NCBI GenBank assembly: GCA_013373335.1
Contig: JABXHZ010000376.1
Coordinates: forward strand, 1 to 32,791
Direction of reading: 5' to 3'
DNA length: 32,791 nucleotides
DNA from: Cyclobacteriaceae bacterium
GTDB lineage: Bacteria; Bacteroidota; Bacteroidia; Cytophagales; Cyclobacteriaceae
Of this stretch, positions 8,953 to 19,932 are shown piece by piece; the first letter of the stretch is position 1, and each line of letters begins with the position of its first letter. The position numbers and the translations under genes were made by a program. The notes beneath the pieces were generated by a model. That model was given only the letters and a program-made list of their open reading frames with translations, had not been told where the DNA came from and did no database searches.

Positions 8953-10031
8953 GATGGAGTTGAAATTATTGTCAAACCTTTTTGGGTCTTCAGTTGGAGA
9001 ATCAAAACGAATTGAACTCCGATAATTAAAGACCCTAATAATAAATGTACGGGCTGAAGAAATGCCGGTATAGCAAAGTAGGCCATTCCTATTCCAGTTG
9101 CTATTTCAAATAGAATTAGAAGCACCAAAACCTGAGACCATAGATTAGCGGATGATTTCCGATGAGTATAACGAAATACCCAAAAGAAATACAGCACATG
9201 AAGGGCAAGTAGAATAATAGAGAAAGATCTATGGATAATAAATATCATCCCAGCACTTTCTACCCAAGTATCACGCATCAGTCCACCCAATTGAAAAGCA
9301 ACTTGATCAATATGCTCTCGTACTTGCGTCCCCATGATAACTTGAACAAGCATCAAAATGGTCCCTACAATTAGCAAGGCTTTTAGCTTTAGCGGTACTA
9401 GGTCCAGAGCATTTTCATCTTTATCCAGATACAAAGCCCTATGATTGATATACAGCAATAAAGCAACTAAGACTAAGGCAAGGATCATATGAAGGGTAAT
9501 CATCCATTCCAAAAGATTTGTAGATACTACCAAAGAACCAATCCAGCCTTGGAACAGTACTAAAATCAATGAAAGAACGGAAAGTATTGGAATCCATTTA
9601 TCCCGACCCCAAAGTTTGAAAGATCTCCAAACAGTCAGAATAATAAATAATCCAATAATCACCCCTATCAATCGGTTTACATATTCTATCCAAGTTTTGG
9701 TAGCATTGAACTCCTGCTCAACCAAAATGGACTTATCTGTTGCTATCCGATGTGCAGCATTTTCAAAACCCAATTTTTCAAGTGTAGCTACAAACCTTTC
9801 GTTTTTAGCCAACCTTTTTTCAAGGTAAATATCCTGATAATTTTTTGGGAGCTGATCCACACTCGTTGGTGGAATCACGCTCCCAAAACATTTAGGCCAA
9901 TCGGGACATCCCATACCGGATCCGGTACTCCTGACAATCCCGCCAACCAATATGAGAAAATAAACAGCTACCACCGTCATCAAACTGATCCGGCGGAAGC
10001 TGTTAATTTCTTTATGATTCTTTTGCTTCAT
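8949..10031 (-). CDS. ctaA: Heme A synthase, COX15/CtaA family
   Basis: VGGIVRSTGSGMGCPDWPKCFG, conserved His in TM helices. The ORF track start (10037) is a TTG; the internal ATG at 10031 (MKQKNHKEINSFRR) is preferred. Overlaps coxA by about 20 bp. Confidence 0.92.
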   Translation of the reverse strand: MKQKNHKEINSFRRISLMTVVAVYFLILVGGIVRSTGSGMGCPDWPKCFGSVIPPTSVDQLPKNYQDIYLEKRLAKNERFVATLEKLGFENAAHRIATDKSILVEQEFNATKTWIEYVNRLIGVIIGLFIILTVWRSFKLWGRDKWIPILSVLSLILVLFQGWIGSLVVSTNLLEWMITLHMILALVLVALLLYINHRALYLDKDENALDLVPLKLKALLIVGTILMLVQVIMGTQVREHIDQVAFQLGGLMRDTWVESAGMIFIIHRSFSIILLALHVLYFFWVFRYTHRKSSANLWSQVLVLLILFEIATGIGMAYFAIPAFLQPVHLLLGSLIIGVQFVLILQLKTQKGLTIISTPS

Positions 10032-11898
10032 TAGCAATCAAAGCCTCTGATTCTTCTTTCATAATTTCCAGCTCCAATTTCACAAGCTCTTGCTCATGCG
10101 GAAGGTTGGATTCTGGTGTAGCAGAAAGCGGAACAGTCTGAGGAATAAAATCTTCCTTAGCACCAGGCTTGGAATAATCATAAGGCCAACGATAAACTGT
10201 TGGAATCTCTCCAGGCCAGTTTCCGTGTCCTGGGTGGATCGGAGTAGTCCATTCCAAAGTATTGGATCTCCATGGGTTTTGAGTAGCTTTTCTTCCTCTA
10301 TACATGGAGTAGAAGAAGTTAAACAAGAAGATAAACTGAGCGGCAAAGGTGATAATTGCTGCTACAGACACGAACATGTTCAGGTCTGTGTACATGTTTG
10401 AGAATTCAAAACCTGTCCAAGAATAATATCTTCTAGGGAATCCGGCGATACCGATGTAGTGCATTGGGAAGAATACCATGTAAACCCCAACAAAAGTCAG
10501 CCAGAAGTGGACATAACCCAATCGGGCATCCATCATTCGGCCAAACATCTTAGGGAACCAGTGGTAAATCCCTGCAACCATTCCGAAGAATGAAGCAGAA
10601 CCCATAACCAAGTGGAAGTGCGCCACTACGAAATAGGTATCATGCAATTGAATATCAATAGCAGAGTTACCCAAGAAAATACCGGTTAGACCTCCAGAAA
10701 TAAAGAAGGACACCAAACCAATAGAGAACAACATCGCAGGAGTGAAAATCAAGTTTCCTCTCCAAAGTGTAGTTAAATAGTTAAATACTTTTACTGCAGA
10801 TGGAATCGCAATAATCAATGTCAGGAACATAAAGATAGAACCTAAGAAAGGATTCATTCCAGACACGAACATGTGGTGTGCCCATACAATAAAGGAAAGG
10901 ATGGTGATTCCCAGCATGGAAATAATCATCGCCTTATAACCGAAAATCGGCTTTCTTGAATTGGTAGCGATTACTTCAGAAGTAATACCCAAAGCAGGTA
11001 ACAATACGATATAAACTTCAGGGTGTCCCAAGAACCAGAACAAATGCTGATACAATACAGGACTACCTCCAGTATTTGGCAAAGCTTCACCACCGATATA
11101 GATATCAGATAGGTAGAAAGAAGTACCAAAACTTCTATCGAATACCAATAGCAATGCAGCAGCGAACAATACCGGGAATGACAACAAACCAATGACAGCA
11201 GTTAGGAAAAACGCCCAAATCGTCAATGGAAGTCTAGAGAAGGACATTCCTTTTGTTCGAAGGTTAATAACTGTAGTGATGTAATTAATACCTCCTAGCA
11301 ATGAAGAAGCAATAAAGAAGGTCATAGCAATCAACCAAAGGGTCATTCCAAGACCAGAACCAGGAATTGCTTGTTCCAATGCGGAAAGCGGAGGATAAAC
11401 AACCCATCCACCACCAGCAGGACCGGTTTTAATAAATAGGGAAATGAACATAATCACACTGGAAACAAAGAAGAACCAGTAAGACAACATGTTCATAAAC
11501 CCAGATGCCATATCACGTGCACCGATTTGTAGTGGAATCAAGAAATTGGAAAAAGTACCACTCAAACCAGCAGTCAATACGAAGAACACCATGATGGTTC
11601 CGTGCATCGTAACAAGAGCAAGGTAGAATGTCTGATCCAATTGACCGGTTTCTGTAATCCAACCTCCTAACAATGGACGCAACCATTCCAAATTCATTTC
11701 AGGAAAACCTAATTGAAGTCGGAATAGGATAGACAAAAGTCCACCAATAATGGCCCAAAATATCCCAGTAAGCAAAAACTGCTTCCCGATCATTTTATGA
11801 TCGGTAGTGAAGATATATTTGGTTACAAAATTGTCATGATGCTCATGATCATGGTGATCGTGTGCTGTATCATGTGTTGCAACAGATGCTGTAGCCAT
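10012..11898 (-). CDS. coxA: Cytochrome c oxidase subunit I (A-type heme-copper oxidase)
   Basis: 628 aa; LGHPEVYIVLLPALG, WAHHMFVSGMNP, HDTYFVVAHFHLVM; His-rich N-terminus. Confidence 0.97.
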   Translation of the reverse strand: MATASVATHDTAHDHHDHEHHDNFVTKYIFTTDHKMIGKQFLLTGIFWAIIGGLLSILFRLQLGFPEMNLEWLRPLLGGWITETGQLDQTFYLALVTMHGTIMVFFVLTAGLSGTFSNFLIPLQIGARDMASGFMNMLSYWFFFVSSVIMFISLFIKTGPAGGGWVVYPPLSALEQAIPGSGLGMTLWLIAMTFFIASSLLGGINYITTVINLRTKGMSFSRLPLTIWAFFLTAVIGLLSFPVLFAAALLLVFDRSFGTSFYLSDIYIGGEALPNTGGSPVLYQHLFWFLGHPEVYIVLLPALGITSEVIATNSRKPIFGYKAMIISMLGITILSFIVWAHHMFVSGMNPFLGSIFMFLTLIIAIPSAVKVFNYLTTLWRGNLIFTPAMLFSIGLVSFFISGGLTGIFLGNSAIDIQLHDTYFVVAHFHLVMGSASFFGMVAGIYHWFPKMFGRMMDARLGYVHFWLTFVGVYMVFFPMHYIGIAGFPRRYYSWTGFEFSNMYTDLNMFVSVAAIITFAAQFIFLFNFFYSMYRGRKATQNPWRSNTLEWTTPIHPGHGNWPGEIPTVYRWPYDYSKPGAKEDFIPQTVPLSATPESNLPHEQELVKLELEIMKEESEALIANEAKES

Positions 11899-11922
11899 AA
11901 TTATTGATTTTGAGTATTTTCT

Positions 11923-12942
11923 TTATTGAATTTCTGCCACTTCTTTCACCTCTACTTCTATCCCCTCAGCCAAGGCAGGATTCATCTGAAGAAAGGTCTT
12001 TTGCTCAGTAAGCCATTTTTGGTACTCCTCAGGCTCTACTACCTCAATTACTCTTCGCATAGAGTTGTGACCACGGCCACAGATCTCAGTACATGCGATT
12101 TCATATACAAATTCAGGATCGTTCAATTCTGCTCTCATTTCAGCTGTAGTCTTGGTAGGTACAAACCAAAAACGAGTAGGCATTCCAGGAACTGCATCCA
12201 TCTTCAAACGCATATGCGGTGCAAAAACAGAGTGCAAAACGTCTCTAGCTCTGATTTTAAACAAAACAGGTTCTCCTTTTGGAATTACAACTACCGGAGA
12301 AGGAAAATCGTCTACAGAATTTTGATCTGTAAAATCAATTCCCATCGGATTTATAGCAGAAGTAAGTCTGTAATCGTGATCTCCCAAAACATTGTCCTGT
12401 CCAGGGTATCGGATATCCCAAGCAAACTGGTATCCCATAATCTCTACAACATGAGCCTTTTCAGGAGCAGGAGCTGTAATATCAGACCAAGCCATCCATC
12501 CTGTAATCACAAGAATAGCAAGAACAACTGCTGGCACAGCTGTCCAAATCACCTCCAATTTGTTGTTTTCAGGATAAAATGTCGCTTTTCGATCTTCTTT
12601 GTATTGATACTTGTATGGGAAGACAAAAAGCAATATATGGGTGATGATAAATACAATACCAGTGACTGCCATTGTAACCCAGAATAAACGGTCTGTTACC
12701 ACCCCGTGCTCAGAACCGATAGGAAGCTGATAGTTATGGAATTCTTTGATTGAATACCAAAACATCAATCCTCCAATTGCTACCAAAAATACTAGAAACA
12801 AGAAGGCGTTAACCTTATTGCTACCAGTAGCAACTTTTTTGTCAGAGCCTTTGACTACAGATACCAATGTTTGGATACGATATACCATCCAAACAATGGA
12901 TAAGAGGAGAACAACCCCAACTGCAATTAGAAATCCGTACAT
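11923..12942 (-). CDS. coxB: Cytochrome c oxidase subunit II (CuA), no fused cytochrome c domain
   Basis: 339 aa; CuA motif EIACTEICGRGHNSMRRVIEVV; no CXXCH motif. Confidence 0.95.
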   Translation of the reverse strand: MYGFLIAVGVVLLLSIVWMVYRIQTLVSVVKGSDKKVATGSNKVNAFLFLVFLVAIGGLMFWYSIKEFHNYQLPIGSEHGVVTDRLFWVTMAVTGIVFIITHILLFVFPYKYQYKEDRKATFYPENNKLEVIWTAVPAVVLAILVITGWMAWSDITAPAPEKAHVVEIMGYQFAWDIRYPGQDNVLGDHDYRLTSAINPMGIDFTDQNSVDDFPSPVVVIPKGEPVLFKIRARDVLHSVFAPHMRLKMDAVPGMPTRFWFVPTKTTAEMRAELNDPEFVYEIACTEICGRGHNSMRRVIEVVEPEEYQKWLTEQKTFLQMNPALAEGIEVEVKEVAEIQ

Positions 12943-12965
12943 GTTATAACTATTTCGAGTTTGTA

Positions 12966-14261
12966 TTAAATGTGATGATGATAGCTTTCTTCAAGCATTG
13001 GGTGATTTTTAGGGATCAAGTTCCCTTTGGCCAGACCTCCTAACACAACCAACGCCACCGCTGAACCATAAACCAAGAACATTCCAATCTCCATAAATCC
13101 AACGCCTCCATTGTGACCCAAAGTCCCTGGCTGAACCATTAAGAAGAAGTCTACCCAGTGTCCTACAATCAACAATGTACATACTAACTTAAGGAAAATT
13201 CCATGCCGCTTGGCATCTCTAGTCATAAGAACTAGGAAAGGCAGGACAAAGTTCATCACAATATTTACGAAAATGAACCCTCCATACACGTCACTTCTCA
13301 GTCTCTCAATAAAGTAAACTGATTCTTCAGGTATGTTAGCATAATAGATCAATAAGAACTGTGAGAACCACAGGTAAGTCCAGAAAATAGAAAATCCAAA
13401 AATGAATTTTCCAAGGTCATGAACGTGGTTTTCATTTACCATTTCTAAATAGCCTTTTCCTTTTAAGAAAATCACTACAAGGGTAATGGAAGAAAGACCT
13501 GCAACAAACCAAGAAGAGAATACATACCATCCAAATAAGGTGGAGAACCAGTGTGTATCAATTGACATCACCCAGTCCCATGCAGATATCGAAGAAGAAA
13601 CTGCAAAGAAAACCAAGAAATAAGCAGACCAACTTCTCATTTTAAACCAGTGAGAAGTCCCTCCTAGCTGATCCTCAGCTGCAGCAATTTTCTTGAACTT
13701 GGAAAAGAAGAATACCCAGAATCCGAAGAAGATAATCATTCTAGCAATGTAGAATACCGGAAAGGATCCTTTTTCCAAAGGCCAATAGAAAAATGCTCCT
13801 TTTCCATCGATGATGGAGTCATATTCAGGAGAAGCTTTGTCAAAAAGCTCGGCATGCCACCAGTGGAACAAATCATGACCCATCAAGAAGAAACTCGCAA
13901 TCATCAATATAGCAGCAATTGGAAGCCAGTTACCAAATGCAAGCATTACTCTGGTAATTGGAGCTGACCATCCGGCTTGTGCAGCATATTGAATCGCGAA
14001 GAAAAACACCCCGACAATTGCAATACCGGTGAAATAAACATTATTAATCCAGACATTCGCAAATAATCTCTGGTACCAATGGAAAGCATGGCCACCAGCC
14101 TCGGCTCCTTCCTCAGCATGTCCACCACCCATCATAGCCAATACAATTCCTACCACTAAAAGAGCCGCTCCTATCAGGAGAACCGTCATGATAGATTTCT
14201 TGATTCCAGGAGTGAAATCAAACTTTTGATCTAGGTTAAAATTCTGAACTTCGTGAGCCAT
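12966..14261 (-). CDS. actF: Alternative complex III subunit ActF (quinol:cytochrome c oxidoreductase membrane subunit)
   Basis: 431 aa, about 10 TM helices; order actABCDEF followed by cox genes. Confidence 0.88.
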   Translation of the reverse strand: MAHEVQNFNLDQKFDFTPGIKKSIMTVLLIGAALLVVGIVLAMMGGGHAEEGAEAGGHAFHWYQRLFANVWINNVYFTGIAIVGVFFFAIQYAAQAGWSAPITRVMLAFGNWLPIAAILMIASFFLMGHDLFHWWHAELFDKASPEYDSIIDGKGAFFYWPLEKGSFPVFYIARMIIFFGFWVFFFSKFKKIAAAEDQLGGTSHWFKMRSWSAYFLVFFAVSSSISAWDWVMSIDTHWFSTLFGWYVFSSWFVAGLSSITLVVIFLKGKGYLEMVNENHVHDLGKFIFGFSIFWTYLWFSQFLLIYYANIPEESVYFIERLRSDVYGGFIFVNIVMNFVLPFLVLMTRDAKRHGIFLKLVCTLLIVGHWVDFFLMVQPGTLGHNGGVGFMEIGMFLVYGSAVALVVLGGLAKGNLIPKNHPMLEESYHHHI

Positions 14262-14263
14262 GA

Positions 14264-14890
14264 TTATTGCTTCTGAATTACTTGTTTAACATAGGATACG
14301 ATCTTCCAACGATTTTCAGGAGTAATCTGAGAACCGTGGGCTCCCATTCTTCCTTTTCCTTTGGTGATCACATGGAAGATATGTCCTTCAGGAAGATTGA
14401 TGTAGGCTCCCCCTTTAAGGTTAGCTACACCACCGATGATTTCACCGACTTTACCGTCTCCCTCGCCACCTTTTCCATGGCAAGCTGAGCAATATTGGGT
14501 GTAAAGCGTTTCTCCTTCTTTGATGATTGCATCATCTACCGTCAAAGGATTTTCAACTAGAGCAGCTTGCTCCAATTCGAATGCTTTTAGTCGATAAGGT
14601 AGCATTCCGCTCTTATTTCTAGGCACAGTTCCTTCAACAGGCTCACGCATGTTCATCCAATGTGGATTATTCACGTTACTATTGAAGAATTCCCCCTTTT
14701 CATCCTCCCGATTGGAAAGCCAAGAACCTTGTGATTCATCTTTAATTTGAGACAAGGCCTCGTAAGGAACAGAATGGTACATTTGAGGGGCATATTCTAA
14801 ACCAGGATTATCTTCCCCCGCTCTACAGCCTACGAAGATTGTCCCAGCCAATGCTATTCCCAAAATCCCAAGTTTATTCATCATTTTCAT
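14264..14890 (-). CDS. actE: Alternative complex III subunit ActE, monoheme cytochrome c lipoprotein
   Basis: 208 aa; N-terminal lipobox-like IFVGC; heme motif CSACH; C-terminal cytochrome c fold. Confidence 0.9.
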   Translation of the reverse strand: MKMMNKLGILGIALAGTIFVGCRAGEDNPGLEYAPQMYHSVPYEALSQIKDESQGSWLSNREDEKGEFFNSNVNNPHWMNMREPVEGTVPRNKSGMLPYRLKAFELEQAALVENPLTVDDAIIKEGETLYTQYCSACHGKGGEGDGKVGEIIGGVANLKGGAYINLPEGHIFHVITKGKGRMGAHGSQITPENRWKIVSYVKQVIQKQ

Positions 14891-14901
14891 ATTATCGGGA
14901 A

Positions 14902-15435
14902 TTACTCGTCAAAACTTTTATTGTTTACTTCAGAAGCACCAGAAGAAGCAAGAATCTCTTTAATTTTCTCTTCTCCCATGCCCGAATTCACAGCTAAATC
15001 AACAGCCATCACATGTTTGTCATCTGTGATTCGGAGATCAAAAATTCGAGGCTGAGCCCATGGCTTCAAATTAGAACTTACCATGAATACACCTACCATA
15101 CCGAATGCAGCAAGTAACACAGTCATTTCAAATGAAACTGGAATGAAGTCAGGGAAAGCAGCGAAATCTTTTCCCCCAATGATCATTGGCCAGTCAAACT
15201 TCATCATGTAAAACTGCATGGTCAAAGCAAGGGATGTTCCCAAAAGACCAAACAAGAAAGCTGCAATTGGAAGTCTGCTTCGCTTATATCCTAAAGCATG
15301 CTCTAATCCATGTACTGGATAAGGAGAATATACTTCGTGGATTTTTACACCACTTGATCGAACTTGCTTAACGGCATTCATCAGAACATCTTCGTCCTCA
15401 AATACGCCTAAGACAAAATGAGTATCTCTTTCCAT
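14902..15435 (-). CDS. actD: Alternative complex III subunit ActD (DUF3341)
   Basis: 177 aa; FEDEDVLMNAVKQVRSSGVKIHEVYSPYPVHGLEHALGYKRSRLP is typical of the family; two TM helices. Confidence 0.92.
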   Translation of the reverse strand: MERDTHFVLGVFEDEDVLMNAVKQVRSSGVKIHEVYSPYPVHGLEHALGYKRSRLPIAAFLFGLLGTSLALTMQFYMMKFDWPMIIGGKDFAAFPDFIPVSFEMTVLLAAFGMVGVFMVSSNLKPWAQPRIFDLRITDDKHVMAVDLAVNSGMGEEKIKEILASSGASEVNNKSFDE

Positions 15436-15436
15436 A

Positions 15437-16801
15437 TTAATTAGCAGCTTTTTCAGATGAAGATTTCAACACTGACTTCACCTCAGCCATGTTGATCACA
15501 GGGAAGAACTTGGCAAACAAGAAGAATAAGGTGAAGAAAAGACCAAAGGTGAACAGGTATACCCCGATATCTGCCCAAGTTGGGTAGAACATAGCCCAAG
15601 AAGAAGGCAAGAAGTCTCTATGAAGAGAGGTCACAATAATTACAAATCGCTCAAACCACATTCCGATGTTTACAACCAACGAAAGAATGAAGGTTGCCAC
15701 AATAGAAGTTCGAATCTTCTTGATCCAGAATAATTGAGGAGAAATCACATTACAAGTCATCATAGACCAGTATGCCCACCAGTAAGGTCCGGTAGCACGG
15801 TTGATGAAAGCATATTGTTCTGCTTCAACACCTGAATACCAAGCGATGAAGAATTCAGTGATATAGGCAATACCCACAATAGAACCTGTGATGATGATAA
15901 CGATGTTCATCAACTCAATATGCCCCATAGTGATATAATCCTCCAACTTAAACACCTTACGGGTGATAATCATCAAGGTCAATACCATGGCAAAACCAGA
16001 GAAGATCGCACCAGCCACAAAGTATGGTGGAAAGATAGTAGTATGCCATCCTGGAATAACAGATGTCGCAAAGTCAAAGGATACAATGGTGTGTACTGAA
16101 AGTACCAATGGGGTAGCTAAACCAGCCAAAATCAAGGAAACGGACTCATAACGCATCCATGTTTTTGCCGCACCATCCCAACCAAACGAAAGCGCACCAT
16201 AAATAGTCTTTCTTAAACCTGTAGCTCGATCCCGAATCGTAGCGAAATCAGGAATCAATCCGATATACCAGAATACCAAGGAAACTGAGAAATAGGTAGA
16301 AATCGCAAACACGTCCCACAATAGTGGAGAGTTAAAGTTTACCCATAAAGAACCGAAGGTATTTGGAAGGGGAAGCGCCCAGTAAGCACCGATCCAAGGT
16401 CGTCCCATGTGAATCACAGGGAACATAGCCGCACAGATAACCGCGAAAATGGTCATCGCTTCAGCTGCTCGGTTGATGGACGTTCTCCACTTTTGACGGA
16501 AAAGCAACAATACCGCTGAAATCAGCGTTCCGGCGTGACCAATACCGACCCACCACACGAAGTTGGTGATGTCCCAAGCCCAACCGATGGTTTTGTTTAG
16601 ACCCCACATTCCGATTCCTTCCCAAAGGGTAGCAACCAGGGCGATGGCTCCAAGTGCCAAAACGCCAGCGGCAGTCAAAAAGGCCAGAAACCAAGCCAAG
16701 GATGGTTTGCCTTCCACTTGACGCGAAACATCGTGCGTGACGTCGTGATAGGTTTTACCGCCGGTGACTAATGGCTGACGTACGGATGAAGTAACCTGCA
16801 T
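15437..16801 (-). CDS. actC: Alternative complex III subunit ActC (NrfD/PsrC-like quinone-binding membrane subunit)
   Basis: 454 aa; [49 protein letters not shown]; multi-TM. Confidence 0.93.
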   Translation of the reverse strand: MQVTSSVRQPLVTGGKTYHDVTHDVSRQVEGKPSLAWFLAFLTAAGVLALGAIALVATLWEGIGMWGLNKTIGWAWDITNFVWWVGIGHAGTLISAVLLLFRQKWRTSINRAAEAMTIFAVICAAMFPVIHMGRPWIGAYWALPLPNTFGSLWVNFNSPLLWDVFAISTYFSVSLVFWYIGLIPDFATIRDRATGLRKTIYGALSFGWDGAAKTWMRYESVSLILAGLATPLVLSVHTIVSFDFATSVIPGWHTTIFPPYFVAGAIFSGFAMVLTLMIITRKVFKLEDYITMGHIELMNIVIIITGSIVGIAYITEFFIAWYSGVEAEQYAFINRATGPYWWAYWSMMTCNVISPQLFWIKKIRTSIVATFILSLVVNIGMWFERFVIIVTSLHRDFLPSSWAMFYPTWADIGVYLFTFGLFFTLFFLFAKFFPVINMAEVKSVLKSSSEKAAN

Positions 16802-16818
16802 AGTTTGTAAAATTATGA

Positions 16819-19800
16819 TTACGCTTCGTTTTTGTCTTTATTTCTGATTTTGGTGAAATACCATACGTTTGGACTTACGTTGATTTCCTCCAACACATGG
16901 TAAGCACGCTCTTCATTCACTTCTTTCAAAGCAGATGTAGAATTGTCCTCGATCTTCAAAAGCTTTGAAATTCGGCTTTCTGGATCATTCATATCACCAA
17001 ATACTAAGGCGTCAGTAGGACATGCAACCGCACAGGCTACATTGATATCTCCATCCTTCACCTTACGTTTCTCACGCTTAGCTTCTAGTTTTCCAGCTTG
17101 GATTCGCTGTACACACATGGAGCATTTCTCCATTACACCTCGAGCTCGAACGGTAACGTCAGGGTTCAATACCATTTTACCCAAATCATCATTTTGAGCA
17201 ACGTTAACTCCAGCAAACTGAGAGTTGTCATGATATTTAAACCAGTTGAATCGACGAACTTTGTAAGGACAGTTGTTTGCACAGTAACGAGTACCGATAC
17301 AACGGTTGTAAGTCATTTGGTTTAGACCTTCTGAAGAGTGGGTCGTAGCCGCAACAGGACATACTGTCTCACATGGTGCATTATTACATTGCTGACACAT
17401 CATTGGCTGGAATGTCACTTCAGGATTTTCTGAAGCTTTCTCTAATCCATCCAAATCATCAGCTGCCGCATCGGAAGAATAATATCGGTCGATGCGGATC
17501 CAAGCCATTTCACGACGATTCAAGACTTCTTGCTTTCCTACAACTGCCACGTTGTTTTCAACTTGACAAGCTACAGAACAAGCTGAACATCCAATACAGG
17601 AGTTCATATCAATCGCCAATCCCCAGTGATGCTGAGAGTATTGGTGGCCTTTCCAAAGAGAAATTTTCGAAGGCTTAACAAATTCACCTTCCTTGTAAAT
17701 CTCTGGCTTATATCTACCAGCAGAAGCATCTTGCTTGTATTCAGCCAAGGTAGCTTCCTGAATTACGTTTTCACGACCCATGAATGTCTGATGGGTCTGA
17801 GTTCTTGCTATTTTATAGCTATCCGCAGTAACTTCTACAGTTACACCGGAAGTAATATCAAAATTCACAAAGCCAGCAGAAGCGTCTAGGAGTTCATAAG
17901 CATTCACCCCTACTCCATTTCCAACTCGACCTGCTTTGGTTCTTCCGTACCCCAATGCCAAGCCAAAGGTACCTTCAGCTTGTCCAGGCTGAATCAAAAC
18001 TGGAACAGTCAATTGCTTTCCGTTTACATTGATTGTCGCCTTTCGGGTATTCTCCTCGACCATTGTAACACCATTTTCAGTCGCCCACTTCTGAGAAACA
18101 GTCAAATAGTTGTCCCAAGTAGCCTTGGAAATAGGGTCTGGAGTTTCTTGAAGCCATGGGTTGTTAGCGAAAGTACCATTACCTATAGCCACTTTGGTAT
18201 AAAGAACCAATTCAGCACCTGAGTTTTCAGCACTGTAAGTCCTTGCAACCGCAGCTGCGGCAGCAGCAACATCTCCTACAGGAGCAACCGCTTCGCTTTG
18301 TCTTTCGATTGCTAATACACCATTATAAAGTGATTGATCCCAGAATTCCTGGAATTCACCACCCGTTTCTAATTGGGTAAACAAACCAGATTCCCAACTT
18401 TGCTGCAAGAAATCATAGTAAGAAGTGGTATCTCCAGCCCAAACCAAGAAAGATTCCTGCGCTTGACGAGTATCAAACAAAGGAGAAATGGTAGGCTGAG
18501 AAAGAGAGAAATGACCTGGTTTTGGCTCGAAGTCATTCCAAGACTCTAAGTAATGATGATCTGGAGCAACAGCCTGTACCAAAGACGATGTCTCATCCAT
18601 GGTCATGTTTGTAGCTAAACTGAATCGAGCTTTTCCGATACCTTCAGCGATTTCTGCGCCTCTTGGATGATCATAAACTGGATTACAATTGTAGAATACA
18701 ACTGCACCAACTCTACCCGCATTCAAATCAGTTACAAATTGGTTCATAGCAGCATCATTTCCTTTTCGGAAATTGACTGGGGAACCGAAATCTACTGTTG
18801 AACCATTATTTCCAAGCAATTCATTGATTGCATGAACGACAGTTTGTACGTTAGGATCATTAGAACCAGAAACTACCAAAGAAGCACCTCTGTTAGCCCA
18901 AAGTTCGTTAGCCGCCTTTTCCAAATGGGCAACTTCAACAGCCGGAGCTGAAACAGTAGATGCACCTGCTTTGGAAGCGATCATATTATATAATGCCAAT
19001 ACAGCTAACCCACTTTGAGAGGCTTTAATAGGCGTACGGTAGTCAGCATTTGCACCAGTGAGAGATAAATTAGACTCAAACTGGAAATGACGTGACATTA
19101 CTGGATTTTCCTTGCTGATCTTACGGGTCTTTGCATATTGACCGGCAAATTCAATTGGAGAAATCCAAGAACCTAAGAAGTCTGCACCAAAGGATACAAT
19201 GGTTTTGGCTTTATCGAAAAAGTAAGAAGGAACTACCGATTGGCCATAGTAAGTTTCAGAAGCTTTTGCAATACCATAATTGGACAAAGGATCGTACATG
19301 ATCACCTCAGCACCAAATGCCTCTGAGAATTGCTGCAATGCTTTTTCAGTAGACGGAGAAAGAATAGTATTTGCAACAACTTTTACGGAACCGGCACCAG
19401 CAAGCTTTGATTTCACTTCAGCATCCAAACTCGCCCAATCAGTCTTCTGACCTCCCAAATATGGACCAGCGAGTCGTTCTTTATCATAAAGTGAAAGAAC
19501 AGAAGCTTCTACGATGGCATTTACTTTTCCTTTATTAATAGGAGAAAGCTCATTTCCATCAATTTTAATTGGTCGACCTTCCCGTGTTTTCACCACGATG
19601 GAAGCATAATCACCTCCGGAAGCAAATGTTGATGCGTAATAGTTTGGAATGGAAGGATTTATATCAACAGGTTTGTTGACATATGGGATTGCTTTTCGAA
19701 CGGGTGCCTCACAAGCTGCCAAAGAAGCGGCTGCCAAGCTAAAGCCCATCAATTTTAGAAAATCTCTTCGAGAAGCATTTCCATCCTCAGAAAGCGTAGA

Positions 19801-19899
19801 GGGAAGTTCTGGAAATTCCCTATCTGCGTTTTTAACAAACTCTGGATCGTTGCTGAGTTGCTCAAGCCCTTTCCAGTATGTTTTTTTAGTTTCCTTCAT
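16819..19899 (-). CDS. actB: Alternative complex III subunit ActB (TAT-variant molybdopterin-oxidoreductase-like fused to an iron-sulfur domain)
   Basis: 1026 aa; [20 protein letters not shown] Tat-like signal plus lipobox; Fe-S motifs [41 protein letters not shown]...CAVACP. Confidence 0.95.
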   Translation of the reverse strand: MKETKKTYWKGLEQLSNDPEFVKNADREFPELPSTLSEDGNASRRDFLKLMGFSLAAASLAACEAPVRKAIPYVNKPVDINPSIPNYYASTFASGGDYASIVVKTREGRPIKIDGNELSPINKGKVNAIVEASVLSLYDKERLAGPYLGGQKTDWASLDAEVKSKLAGAGSVKVVANTILSPSTEKALQQFSEAFGAEVIMYDPLSNYGIAKASETYYGQSVVPSYFFDKAKTIVSFGADFLGSWISPIEFAGQYAKTRKISKENPVMSRHFQFESNLSLTGANADYRTPIKASQSGLAVLALYNMIASKAGASTVSAPAVEVAHLEKAANELWANRGASLVVSGSNDPNVQTVVHAINELLGNNGSTVDFGSPVNFRKGNDAAMNQFVTDLNAGRVGAVVFYNCNPVYDHPRGAEIAEGIGKARFSLATNMTMDETSSLVQAVAPDHHYLESWNDFEPKPGHFSLSQPTISPLFDTRQAQESFLVWAGDTTSYYDFLQQSWESGLFTQLETGGEFQEFWDQSLYNGVLAIERQSEAVAPVGDVAAAAAAVARTYSAENSGAELVLYTKVAIGNGTFANNPWLQETPDPISKATWDNYLTVSQKWATENGVTMVEENTRKATINVNGKQLTVPVLIQPGQAEGTFGLALGYGRTKAGRVGNGVGVNAYELLDASAGFVNFDITSGVTVEVTADSYKIARTQTHQTFMGRENVIQEATLAEYKQDASAGRYKPEIYKEGEFVKPSKISLWKGHQYSQHHWGLAIDMNSCIGCSACSVACQVENNVAVVGKQEVLNRREMAWIRIDRYYSSDAAADDLDGLEKASENPEVTFQPMMCQQCNNAPCETVCPVAATTHSSEGLNQMTYNRCIGTRYCANNCPYKVRRFNWFKYHDNSQFAGVNVAQNDDLGKMVLNPDVTVRARGVMEKCSMCVQRIQAGKLEAKREKRKVKDGDINVACAVACPTDALVFGDMNDPESRISKLLKIEDNSTSALKEVNEERAYHVLEEINVSPNVWYFTKIRNKDKNEA

Positions 19900-19932
19900 T
19901 TTATGATCTAGGAATAGAATTTCAGAATGATT

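Noticed and set aside
11926-12687. 253-aa plus-strand ORF opposite coxB
   Set aside because: Shadow ORF; fully antisense to a clear coxB, biased composition (many Ser/Arg/Asn/Cys), no domain-like motifs.
18241-18270. Alanine-rich run (VAAAAAAVA) inside ActB as a possible repeat or frameshift
   Set aside because: In frame, short, and within an uninterrupted ORF; ordinary low-complexity segment.
16819-19899. ActB as an active molybdopterin oxidoreductase
   Set aside because: Gene order and fusion match alternative complex III, in which the molybdopterin-type domain is understood to lack the cofactor; not a separate enzyme.
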